NCBI GenBank assembly: GCA_018658715.1
Contig: JABHUQ010000075.1
Location: 38,935-102,934, forward strand
DNA: 64,000 nucleotides
Direction: 5' to 3'
Source of the DNA: Fidelibacterota bacterium
Lineage (GTDB): Bacteria; Fidelibacterota; Marinisomatia; Marinisomatales; UBA1611
Shown here: positions 54,705 through 62,753 of the stretch, one piece after another
Numbering within the stretch: the first letter of the stretch is position 1
Layout: every line of letters starts with the position of its first letter
Notes under the pieces: generated by a model
Database searches by the model: none
What the model was told of the DNA's origin: nothing
What the model saw: the letters and a program-made list of their open reading frames with translations, nothing else
Position numbers and translations under genes: made by a program

Positions 54705-55252
54705 TAATTAAATGATTCCATAAATAGATAAGGTTTCCAATCAGATTGAAGTGTATTTACATATTGCTGATAGTAATGGATTCTAGATGGTTTTTTCGGT
54801 TGTTTCAATAAATGCATCCCTATTTCATCAGGTGTGCGATCTCCTTTTTTTTGATTACACGGTTGGCAAGCTGTAATCAGATTATCCCAAGTATCTTTTC
54901 CGCCTCTCACTTTAGGCATAATATGATCCACCGTAATGGGACCTTTTTTAGTACCACAATATTGACAAATATGATTATCTCTGAGTATAATATTTTTCCG
55001 ACTGATTTCAACATTTAAACTATTGTAATGAATGAATTCTTTGACTTTAACTATGCTAGGTAATGGTAAAGACACCGATGGAGAATGAACTTTAGAATCA
55101 TAGTTCACTAAAATATCTACTTTATCTAAAACTGATAAGCAAATTGCACGTTTTGCTGTGCAAACGGCTAAAGGGATATAATTCGCATTTAGAACAAGTA
55201 CCGCACGATTTAATATGCTCCCATTAATTGCTTTAGGATTTGGTGAATTCAT
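54704..55252 (-). CDS. HNH endonuclease domain protein
   Basis: A 182-aa protein of the RRXRR-less HNH group common in bacteria. A beta-rich N-terminal part (VLVLNANYIPLAVCTAKRAI) precedes the HNH zinc domain with CQYCG, TVDHIMPKVRGGKDTWDNL and ACQPCNQKKGDRTP. It contains two CxxC pairs and the catalytic His in DHIMP. Such orphan HNH proteins sit in housekeeping operons; the role is unclear. It overlaps the NlpC/P60 gene by four bases. Confidence 0.88.
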   Translation of the reverse strand: MNSPNPKAINGSILNRAVLVLNANYIPLAVCTAKRAICLSVLDKVDILVNYDSKVHSPSVSLPLPSIVKVKEFIHYNSLNVEISRKNIILRDNHICQYCGTKKGPITVDHIMPKVRGGKDTWDNLITACQPCNQKKGDRTPDEIGMHLLKQPKKPSRIHYYQQYVNTLQSDWKPYLFMESFN

Positions 55253-56001
55253 GGCCGAAAATTACGTCTAATCGAATAGGATGAAAGATATTTATCCATC
55301 AATGAATGATTGAAATTGGAGTCATTTTTATTAAAAGATTCTTCTTTAACCCACCCCTGAGCATGGAGTATTTTTTCTCCACCTAATGAAAAACCAACAT
55401 GGGATACTTTATCATTCTCACCAAAGAAATGTATGTCACCCGGTAAAGCTTTCGATGGGTCAATTTGATATTTAGATAATACTTCTTGTTGCTGCCATGC
55501 ATCCCTAGGCAATTGAATCCCACAGGATAGGCACACAGTTTGAATCAAACCAGAGCAATCAAAACCAAAAGATGTTTTCCCTCCCCAGCGATAAGGAATG
55601 CCCAATAATGTTTTTGCTAATGGAATAAGTTTATCGATTGTATGTTTTGTCTTCAATGAAACTATAGAGTCCCCCCAAGAATGGCTATTAAACATTGGAC
55701 TATTAAGATCTATTCGTGCACCGAATGGAATAAATTGCTTTTGGTTGGCCCAATCAAGACTAAAAGTTTGACCTGTGTACATATGAGCTGTTGGGATATA
55801 TTCATCAGATATATATCCATAAAAAGAATTGACCCATCCTTTATATCCATCATCTTGAATGATTTGAAGCCAATTTTTTTCTATGCCTATAATTTCACAT
55901 GATTCGCCAATAATCACTTCCGTAATTTTTCCACTGGAGAATTCTGGCCTGTTATACACAGGAACCACAGATGTATTTGGATTGAAATATTTATTGATCA
56001 T
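55249..56001 (-). CDS. NlpC/P60 cysteine peptidase with SH3 domains
   Basis: A 250-aa enzyme of the gamma-D-glutamyl-diaminopimelate endopeptidase type that cuts peptidoglycan stem peptides. N-terminal SH3-like region about residues 12-95, then the NlpC/P60 domain with Cys149 (FGFDCSGLIQTVC), His201 (VSHVGFSLGGEK) and His213 (ILHAQGW). No obvious signal peptide is present, so it could act on recycled peptides in the cytoplasm. It is divergent from the cobalamin riboswitch. Confidence 0.9.
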   Translation of the reverse strand: MINKYFNPNTSVVPVYNRPEFSSGKITEVIIGESCEIIGIEKNWLQIIQDDGYKGWVNSFYGYISDEYIPTAHMYTGQTFSLDWANQKQFIPFGARIDLNSPMFNSHSWGDSIVSLKTKHTIDKLIPLAKTLLGIPYRWGGKTSFGFDCSGLIQTVCLSCGIQLPRDAWQQQEVLSKYQIDPSKALPGDIHFFGENDKVSHVGFSLGGEKILHAQGWVKEESFNKNDSNFNHSLMDKYLSSYSIRRNFRP

Positions 56002-56089
56002 AGAAACGGCGTGAATTTATTTTAAGTCTTTCGTAGATACCATTAATTCTCTATAGGAAACGTTTATTATTTTACATTAAACTTATCTG

Positions 56090-56240
56090 TTATTTCACAT
56101 GTTTTTGCAACAGGGAAGTTCGTGAAAGTCGGACACAGTCCCCGCTACTGTAATTGCCAAGTGACTTTTTCATACCATTAGTATCATCATTACTGAGAAG
56201 GGAAAAAGTTTTAAAGCATAAGTCAGGAGACCTGAGTAAG
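56090..56240 (+). promoter_or_regulatory. Cobalamin (B12) riboswitch
   Basis: The aptamer core is unmistakable: CAGGGAAGTT then CGTGAAAGTCGGACACAGTC, then CCCGCTACTGTAA near 56111-56153, a long arm in which GACTTTTTC pairs with GGAAAAAGT, and the B12 box AAGTCAGGAGACCTG at 56220-56234. It lies in the 330-base gap before a TonB receptor and should repress it when corrinoid is plentiful. The outer helix boundaries are approximate. 56002-56089 contains only AT-rich sequence in which I see no gene. Confidence 0.93.
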
Positions 56241-56276
56241 AAGATGTCATTCAAATTTACTTTCGGGAGAAAAGTT

Positions 56277-56351
56277 ATGGATAGTCGTATAGGCTTAGAC
56301 TACATGCACATAAATGATCCCTCTCATATAGATGGATCATTTGCACTATAA
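56277..56351 (+). CDS. Possible 24-residue leader ORF overlapping the btuB-like start
   Basis: An ATG at 56277 with GGGAGAA eight bases upstream opens a short frame (MDSRIGLDYMHIND and ten more residues) that stops at 56351, 20 bases inside the receptor gene in another frame. A longer version begins at 56244. It has the best ribosome-binding site in this region, whereas the receptor ATG at 56332 has none visible. Translational coupling is possible. Small and unproven. Confidence 0.35.
   Translation: MDSRIGLDYMHINDPSHIDGSFAL
56312..56342 (+). promoter_or_regulatory. Hairpin that encloses the receptor start codon
   Basis: AAATGATCC (56312-56320) and GGATCATTT (56334-56342) form a perfect nine-base stem with a 13-base loop. 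The receptor ATG (56332-56334) lies in the loop and at the base of the 3' arm. No T-run follows, so control of translation fits better than a terminator. Confidence 0.5.
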
Positions 56352-58377
56352 ATACTTCATAAAAGTTTGTCTAGTCCTTCATTGTGGACTCTTTGGGAGA
56401 GAAATCCGTGTCTTAACCGAAATGGGTACACCTATTTCTTATACATTTATAACTCACAATAATTCTGGACAATGGTGCCAAACAGATGAAAATGGATATG
56501 CATATATTCACTTTTCAATATCATCGGGCGACTCATTACAGTTCTATCGTTTTGGCTATCATAAAGAATTACGCCAATGGCCACTATATACTCGCCAAAT
56601 AATTTTAATCTCAAATCCCTTGCAAATGAAAACTATTTTTTCATTAGGTGGGAAAGCACAATCAAAAAACTTATCATTCAATCAACAATCCATTAAATCT
56701 GTCCCCCTATCCGGTGTAGTTAATCATGGGAAATTACTTGAAACGTTGCCAGGGCTTTCTATTAGGACATTTGGAGGACCAGGCAGTATTAGTTCTATTA
56801 GTATCAATAGTGGACCCACTTCTCAAACTAGAGTTAAAGTTGGAGAATTTGATTTAACAAATATTCAAACAGGAATGACAGATTTATCTCAGCTTCCGTT
56901 GCCATTTATAGAATCAGCAACATTAATGTCCTCGGGAGAAAAGTTAGATGGTTCTGGAAGTCAAAATGGATCCATCTCCTTGACACCTTGGACTCAGAAT
57001 AATTCTATAGTTATTTCATCTGGTTCTTTTGGGCATTCTTCCTTTCATACAACACTTTCACTTTCCAGAGGAAAGCATCAAACATCTATCTTATTTGGAA
57101 ACCGTCATGAATTAGGAAATTTCTTAGTTCAATGGAAAGATGAATCATTCCTTAGAGTGAACAATCATTTCAATCAATCGTTTGGGTCATTCCAAACTAA
57201 AGGAATGATTCATAAACACATGTATTTTCAAGCTATTGGGCTTTTTTCATCTCAAGACCGTGGTGTCCCAGGATTAGTATGGTCACCCTCTTTAGCCGCT
57301 CATCAAGACGAATTAAAATTATTTGGTGTAACCATGGGCTGGATGAATCCATTTGGCGATGGAAATATTCGAACAATGGTTCGTCATTCGAATGAAACTT
57401 ATTCAGATCCAACTTATAATATTCGGACGAATCATGAAGTGTTCTCCCAATTATTTTCAATCGATCAAAAGCTACAATTGACGCAACAATTAACATCTAT
57501 ATTGGGAAGTGAATTTAATAACCAGTCATTATCATCTTCGGTTTATTCACACAGTAGAAAAAGTTTCGTTGGGAAAATTGAATTCGATTGGAACCCGACT
57601 CAATCGCTACATATAAAGCCATCCTATCGAAATGATTATTCCGAAAACCTTTACAATGAATCAACTCAGGGAATCTCTGTTCATTATTCACCAAATATTT
57701 ATCTTTTAAACTTTATTCGCATTCTAAACTCGACCCATTTTCGTTACCCAACCTTTAATGATTTATACTGGGAGCCTGGTGGAAACCTTGATCTACTACC
57801 TGAAAATGGGAAACAACAATCTATAGATTTTCATTTTTCTCAATCAAAATTTGGACAACTTCAATTTCATTATTTTACGTCTGAAACACATGATCTGATT
57901 CAATGGGTTCCTATGTTAACGTATTGGCAACCAAAAAATATAGCTCATGCAAACCGTGATGGTTGGACAACTAGATGGATTTGGAAATACCAAAAAATTA
58001 AAACACATTTATCCTATAGTTTTATTAATTCAAAAAACAAAGAAAATGGGAAACCATTACGATATTCTCCATCTCGACTTTGGACCTTTTCTCTAGATTG
58101 GGCTCCTTCATCGTGGCTTATACACGGACAAATTCATGGGAGCAGTTCCATAATTTCTGCCTATAGTTGGCCGGATGATATTATTATTCCATCCTATCAA
58201 CTTTATTCAGGATCAATTGGGAAATCATTTAATACTCAATGGTTTGAATACTTAACCACCTTTTCTGTAGATAATGCAACAAACATTCAATATGAATCAT
58301 CAAAAGGATATCCTGAAGCTGGAAGATCTTTTCGATTCACCCTAACATTCAAACAAAAAAAGAAAGAAATTCAATAA
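56332..58377 (+). CDS. BtuB-like TonB-dependent corrinoid receptor
   Basis: A 681-aa outer-membrane receptor. An N-terminal signal (FIKVCLVLHCGLFG) is followed by a small beta domain (to about residue 85), a plug domain with KLLETLPGLSIRTFGGPGS and SSISINSGPTSQTRVKVGE, and a barrel of alternating strands ending SFRFTLTFKQKK. The plug lacks the longer loops of SusC proteins. The riboswitch upstream makes a corrinoid substrate likely. Sequence similarity to E. coli BtuB cannot be measured here. It overlaps the next gene by one base (TAATG). Confidence 0.85.
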   Translation: MDHLHYKYFIKVCLVLHCGLFGREIRVLTEMGTPISYTFITHNNSGQWCQTDENGYAYIHFSISSGDSLQFYRFGYHKELRQWPLYTRQIILISNPLQMKTIFSLGGKAQSKNLSFNQQSIKSVPLSGVVNHGKLLETLPGLSIRTFGGPGSISSISINSGPTSQTRVKVGEFDLTNIQTGMTDLSQLPLPFIESATLMSSGEKLDGSGSQNGSISLTPWTQNNSIVISSGSFGHSSFHTTLSLSRGKHQTSILFGNRHELGNFLVQWKDESFLRVNNHFNQSFGSFQTKGMIHKHMYFQAIGLFSSQDRGVPGLVWSPSLAAHQDELKLFGVTMGWMNPFGDGNIRTMVRHSNETYSDPTYNIRTNHEVFSQLFSIDQKLQLTQQLTSILGSEFNNQSLSSSVYSHSRKSFVGKIEFDWNPTQSLHIKPSYRNDYSENLYNESTQGISVHYSPNIYLLNFIRILNSTHFRYPTFNDLYWEPGGNLDLLPENGKQQSIDFHFSQSKFGQLQFHYFTSETHDLIQWVPMLTYWQPKNIAHANRDGWTTRWIWKYQKIKTHLSYSFINSKNKENGKPLRYSPSRLWTFSLDWAPSSWLIHGQIHGSSSIISAYSWPDDIIIPSYQLYSGSIGKSFNTQWFEYLTTFSVDNATNIQYESSKGYPEAGRSFRFTLTFKQKKKEIQ

Positions 58378-59675
58378 TGAAATATTTTTCTATAACCTTT
58401 ATTTATATTTCAACAATGCTCTTTGCGACTACTCGCATTTTCACATTATGTGAAGGAAATTTTGGTACTCCTAATGCAAATTTGTGGTCTATTAATGAAT
58501 CGGATTGGCAATCTGAAGGACCTATTTATTGGGATGAAAATTCAAACCCTTTGGGAGATGTGGGGCAATCAATGACCATAGTAAATGATGAAAAACTTTA
58601 CATAATCATGAATAATTCTCATTCTATCGAAATTTTGAATTTAATGGGCTCAGATCAAACATTTTCAGGCTCCATTCATCTACCATCAGCAGGTCCAAGG
58701 TATATGGTTGCAAACGAAAGCGGTTCAACAGGTTATATATCTTGCTGGAATTTAAGTGGAATTATTGTTATCGATTTATTATCGGATACTATTACTGATA
58801 CAATTTCTGTTGGTGGTATGCCTGAAATGATGGTAATGCATGATGGAAAGATTTATACATCTATTGCCATGAACAGTGATTGGAGCACATCTGACCGTGT
58901 TATTAGCGTGGATGTATCTACAAAAGCTGTTATTGATTCATTTATAGTTGTCCCTGGACCTGCTGCTCTTCTCTTAAAAGATGAATCTCTCTTTATAGCA
59001 AGCACGTATTATGATGCTAATTGGAATACTTATGCTGGGAATACTAAAATCGATTTATCTTCTGGTGATATTATCACCTATGATGCAGGAATCACATCTG
59101 ATTTTGGTCCGGATTTGCTTGAAATAAATAATCAAGTCTATCGTATATATAATGGTGGTATTGCACCTCTTGATGATGACTTATCTTTAAACCCGTCTGA
59201 ACAAATTGGGTCCTTTCCTGGGATATATTCAGCTATTTCTAATGGTAATAATCTTTACTTTGGCCTAACGGACTATGTAGCGCCAGATGATTTAATAGTA
59301 ACCGATTTAAGTGGGCTCCAGCTTGCACAATTTAATGTGGGTGCTCTTCCGGGATCTTTTGGGTTTTATTCATATAATGTTGAAAGTGTAAGCCACAAAC
59401 CAACATTGGATTCATTTAGATTAATGCCAAATTATCCGAATCCATTTAACCCAACAACACACATCCAATTTTCAGTAGGGATTCAATCAATTGTATCTTT
59501 ACAGATTTTTAACATTAATGGGGTTTTAATTGAAACACTTTTTGATCATGCTACTTATAGTAATGGAACTCATTCTATCCAGTGGAATGCAAGTCATCGA
59601 CCATCGGGAGTATATTTTACAGTATTAAATATAAATGGACACACTCAGATTCAAAAAATGGGTTTAGTAAAATAA
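58377..59675 (+). CDS. Secreted beta-propeller, BtuG-like (DUF5074/YncE), with PNPFNP sorting domain
   Basis: A 432-aa secreted protein. Signal peptide residues 1-17, then a propeller of about residues 18-340. It opens with CEGNFGTPNANLWSINE and continues NPLGDVGQSMTIVNDEKLYI and MNNSHSIEILNLMG, which match the DUF5074/YncE propellers that include BtuG, the high-affinity surface B12-binding partner of BtuB in Bacteroides. A C-terminal sorting domain (about 344-432) begins FRLMPNYPNPFNPTT and ends YFTVLNINGH and KMGLVK, the type used for Por/T9SS-like secretion. Bacteroides BtuG is a lipoprotein and lacks this tail. Function is inferred from fold and context. Confidence 0.8.
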   Translation: MKYFSITFIYISTMLFATTRIFTLCEGNFGTPNANLWSINESDWQSEGPIYWDENSNPLGDVGQSMTIVNDEKLYIIMNNSHSIEILNLMGSDQTFSGSIHLPSAGPRYMVANESGSTGYISCWNLSGIIVIDLLSDTITDTISVGGMPEMMVMHDGKIYTSIAMNSDWSTSDRVISVDVSTKAVIDSFIVVPGPAALLLKDESLFIASTYYDANWNTYAGNTKIDLSSGDIITYDAGITSDFGPDLLEINNQVYRIYNGGIAPLDDDLSLNPSEQIGSFPGIYSAISNGNNLYFGLTDYVAPDDLIVTDLSGLQLAQFNVGALPGSFGFYSYNVESVSHKPTLDSFRLMPNYPNPFNPTTHIQFSVGIQSIVSLQIFNINGVLIETLFDHATYSNGTHSIQWNASHRPSGVYFTVLNINGHTQIQKMGLVK

Positions 59676-59695
59676 TTGCTTCATAAACATGATGA

Positions 59696-59722
59696 TACAG
59701 TTATTTTAATAAAATAGCTGTA
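59696..59722. terminator. Bidirectional terminator-like hairpin
   Basis: Two 13-base arms (TACAGTTATTTTA and TAAAATAGCTGTA) pair along their full length with one G-U, centred on one base, so the stem is ten or more base pairs with an AT-rich loop. It sits between two convergent genes, 21 and 24 bases from their stops, and could end both transcripts. Confidence 0.6.
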
Positions 59723-59745
59723 CTTATTTGTCTTCGCAAAACAAA

Positions 59746-62187
59746 TTAAAACTCTAGAATAAATCCACCAATTGGCATTGTTGTATATTGCCAATTCATT
59801 TCTTTTGATCCATCTTCTAGATAGACATATTCATGTTGATTTTTTCGATTTGCCACATTCTTAATATTCCAAAATGCTACAAGATTTACCTTTTCATAAT
59901 TAAATCTCTGTTGAATCATTAAATCAAATCGACTGTAATTACCATATCGTTCTGTATTCCATTCATCTGTTGAATTTGAATACCACTCTCGGATCGTAGG
60001 ATCATAATGTTTCGGTGTATATGGCCTTCCTCCCATATATCGATATTTTAAACTAATTTCAAACTCATCGCTTGGCATGAAAGGGAGCCAAGAAAATGCT
60101 TTTGCAACCCACGACTTTTTATAAGACTCATACCAGGGATATTGTGAATATCTAATTTTATATCCACCCACAACATTCACTACATTTCTATAATCATAAT
60201 CCCATGGATAATATTTCTGTGTTCTAGGATCTACTCCTTCAGAAAAAGAATGAGACCATGAAAAAGACCCATACCAATCATCAGAGTATTTTTTCTGAAT
60301 AAATAGTTCAAGACCCTTTGACTGGCCTTTTCCACTATTGACTAATTTTGCCCGGTTAAGACTATCTTTCCCATCGGAGCCTTCAAGCATTTCAAACGTA
60401 ACCAAATCATCATATTTTTTCTCATAATATTCTAATGTAATACGTGTATCAGATTTAAGGAAATATTCTAACCCGCATACAGCTTGGTCTGCAAAGTAAC
60501 TTCTCAGATTATCAGGTGTTCCTCTATTTGAATTCAGCTGATTATTGAATGGATTTTGGAAATACCGACCAGCCGAAAAGTTCAATTTAAATAAAGAGTT
60601 TAAATGGTATTTAAATCCAACCCTTGGTGAAAAATTAGTTGCTCCTGTAAAATTCAAATAATCCAACCGACTACCAAATGTTGCTTCTATTTTTTCAATA
60701 GGCGCCCAATTAAAATGGACAAAACCACCAAACTTTTCATACGCTAGTATAGATTCTGTCTTAAACAAATCTGTTGACCCAATACTGGTTAATTCAGTTA
60801 CAATCGTGTTAGGGTTTCCGTAATAGGTGGAATAATAGGTGTCTTCATCAATCATACGGGGAATATCTGTTGAATCTAAAGAATATCCATATATATTTTT
60901 TGGGCGATCTTCATACCAATTATCATAATCCAAATTGACCATTTTAGCTGTTATACCACTACTCACATCCAATCCTTTTTTCACATGATATACAACTTCA
61001 CTTCTGAATGATAAATCTTTTTCTAAATCAAATTGGTGATAATAAATGTCTCTCTCCAAATTTTGATCCAATTTGTATACATCTGTATTCAAATTAACCC
61101 ATGAATTTCCTAGGGATGTAATAAAATATCCTTTTTTTGAAAATAAATTCTTATATGTGATACCAAAGGTTGATTGCCACGAAGAATAAACAACATTTTC
61201 TGCACCTCGAAGCTGCGGATTATCTTCTCCTTCAATATTAATTTCATCAATCCCTCCAATAAAATTAAAATATAATTTTTGAGTCGGAGAAATATGATAA
61301 GTAATCTTCCCTTGGCTAGTCCAATATTTTGGAACCGCTTGCATGCCCGATGATGAAATAACAAAATCTAAAAAAGATCTCTTAAGAGAATAAATATAGG
61401 ATGACTTATTATTAATTGGACCTTCGGCTGTTAGCCCAAAACCAGCCATATTCATATCAATTTGTTGATGATGCTTTTTCCGAGAGCCTTCCCTGAGTGA
61501 TATGTCCATGACAGAAGAAAGTTTTTCACCATATCGTGATGGAAATGCTCCCGCGAAAAAATCAATTCTTTCAATGAATTCTGTATCCACCATTGTAATA
61601 GGGCCACCTCCTTTGCCCTGTTCTGGATAATGATTTGGATAGGGAATCACTAGGAAATCCATGACAAATAAATTTTCACCATGTGATCCACCTCGAACAA
61701 TGATTTCATTTGTTTGATCAGAGCCAGAGACCACAGAAGGTAATGCTTGCATCATAGCCATAATATCATATGCGCCTACTGGATCTGATCGAATTTCTTC
61801 AATATCCACAGACCGGCTGCTTGTAATCGCATCTTTGGCTTTTTCAAAATAGGTGGCTGTTACTTCAACACTTTCCCCTTCCAACACTTCGGATTGTAAC
61901 GAAAAATTAACATGTGTGTTTCTTTTAGTTACAATATGTACATTCGCTCTATTGAAAGATTGATACCCTATCATAGAAACGTTAATGGTATAACTTCCAA
62001 CTGGAATATTTTCTACTGAAAAATGACCATCATTATCTGTTGCAGCACCCAAGTTTGTCCCACGAATAATGACATTTACTCCAATCAACGACTGATGGGT
62101 AGTAGCATCCTGTATATGACCAGATAGAGTTCCTTTGGCTCCAAATAAATATCCAACACCTATCATGAAAAATAATATTTTTTTCAT
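59746..62187 (-). CDS. TonB-dependent receptor with carboxypeptidase-regulatory-like domain
   Basis: An 813-aa outer-membrane protein. Signal peptide (KKILFFMIGVGYLFGAKG), then a CarboxypepD_reg-like domain to about residue 95 (GTLSGHIQDATTHQSLIGVN, ending NFSLQSEV). The plug has IMAMMQALPSVVSGSDQTNE and IIVRGGSHGENLFVMD; the barrel follows with Tyr/Trp-rich strands and ends GGFILEF. The substrate is unknown. It is convergent with the beta-propeller gene, so it is not under the riboswitch. Three 8-base tandem repeats lie just upstream. Confidence 0.92.
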   Translation of the reverse strand: MKKILFFMIGVGYLFGAKGTLSGHIQDATTHQSLIGVNVIIRGTNLGAATDNDGHFSVENIPVGSYTINVSMIGYQSFNRANVHIVTKRNTHVNFSLQSEVLEGESVEVTATYFEKAKDAITSSRSVDIEEIRSDPVGAYDIMAMMQALPSVVSGSDQTNEIIVRGGSHGENLFVMDFLVIPYPNHYPEQGKGGGPITMVDTEFIERIDFFAGAFPSRYGEKLSSVMDISLREGSRKKHHQQIDMNMAGFGLTAEGPINNKSSYIYSLKRSFLDFVISSSGMQAVPKYWTSQGKITYHISPTQKLYFNFIGGIDEINIEGEDNPQLRGAENVVYSSWQSTFGITYKNLFSKKGYFITSLGNSWVNLNTDVYKLDQNLERDIYYHQFDLEKDLSFRSEVVYHVKKGLDVSSGITAKMVNLDYDNWYEDRPKNIYGYSLDSTDIPRMIDEDTYYSTYYGNPNTIVTELTSIGSTDLFKTESILAYEKFGGFVHFNWAPIEKIEATFGSRLDYLNFTGATNFSPRVGFKYHLNSLFKLNFSAGRYFQNPFNNQLNSNRGTPDNLRSYFADQAVCGLEYFLKSDTRITLEYYEKKYDDLVTFEMLEGSDGKDSLNRAKLVNSGKGQSKGLELFIQKKYSDDWYGSFSWSHSFSEGVDPRTQKYYPWDYDYRNVVNVVGGYKIRYSQYPWYESYKKSWVAKAFSWLPFMPSDEFEISLKYRYMGGRPYTPKHYDPTIREWYSNSTDEWNTERYGNYSRFDLMIQQRFNYEKVNLVAFWNIKNVANRKNQHEYVYLEDGSKEMNWQYTTMPIGGFILEF

Positions 62188-62200
62188 TTTTTATATATTA

Positions 62201-62224
62201 TAAGGATGTAAGGATGTAAGGATT
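62201..62224. repeat. Three tandem TAAGGATG octamers upstream of the TonB receptor
   Basis: TAAGGATG occurs three times head to tail (the last copy ends in T). On the minus strand the repeats directly precede a TATAAT at 62202-62197, 9 bases before the receptor ATG. Such repeats can change in number by slippage. Confidence 0.6.
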
Positions 62225-62239
62225 AGAAATAAATAAAAC

Positions 62240-62671
62240 TTATTGTTTTAATCGGTAAGTACATCCTTCCATAGTTTTTATGAATTTATCTACCTGACTT
62301 TGTGTGTGAAACATTTCATCCATAGGCTCAAAAATATCGGATGGATAATCAATTTCATTATAATCGCGCAAAAAATTTGATTCTAGTTTTATAACCATAT
62401 CTCTTAAAACCATTGGTGGTATTTCTTTACTTCTCATAAAGTTGATTTGAAGGTTTAATTGACCGTTAGACGTCATATGAAATAGAGGGACTGACCCAAT
62501 ATCTGATCCACAACGATACGTAAGAGTTCCATGATCGTTTCCTCTTCCCCATGAAAGTTCATCACCATTTTTTTCTGCAAAATCGATGATAGAAACTCCG
62601 ATTTTAGCAATTTCACGAGAACAGTTTTTTCTCATATCTTCTATAAATGTATCTTTGTTCCAATTTGGCAT
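62240..62671 (-). CDS. Hypothetical protein, 143 aa
   Basis: I do not recognise this protein. It is soluble in appearance, with no signal peptide or membrane helix. It has a mixed N-terminal helix (REIAKIGVSIIDFAEKNGD), a central ELSWGRGNDHGTLTYRC block that resembles a beta hairpin, PLFHMTSNGQLNLQINFM and an acidic helical C-terminus. Four cysteines are not arranged as a metal site. It lies 82 bases after the peptidase gene and 52 before the receptor gene on the same strand. Confidence 0.7.
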   Translation of the reverse strand: MPNWNKDTFIEDMRKNCSREIAKIGVSIIDFAEKNGDELSWGRGNDHGTLTYRCGSDIGSVPLFHMTSNGQLNLQINFMRSKEIPPMVLRDMVIKLESNFLRDYNEIDYPSDIFEPMDEMFHTQSQVDKFIKTMEGCTYRLKQ

Positions 62672-62753
62672 ATGGAGTTATTCCCCTGTAAATATAATTT
62701 TTTAACGAAAAGGCGAGATTGAATTTACAAAAAATGATGTACTGGAAAAAGAA

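Noticed and set aside
56154..56243. Extension of the leader frame back to 56154 through the B12 aptamer
   Set aside because: It runs through conserved riboswitch sequence, so the open frame there is not evidence of coding.
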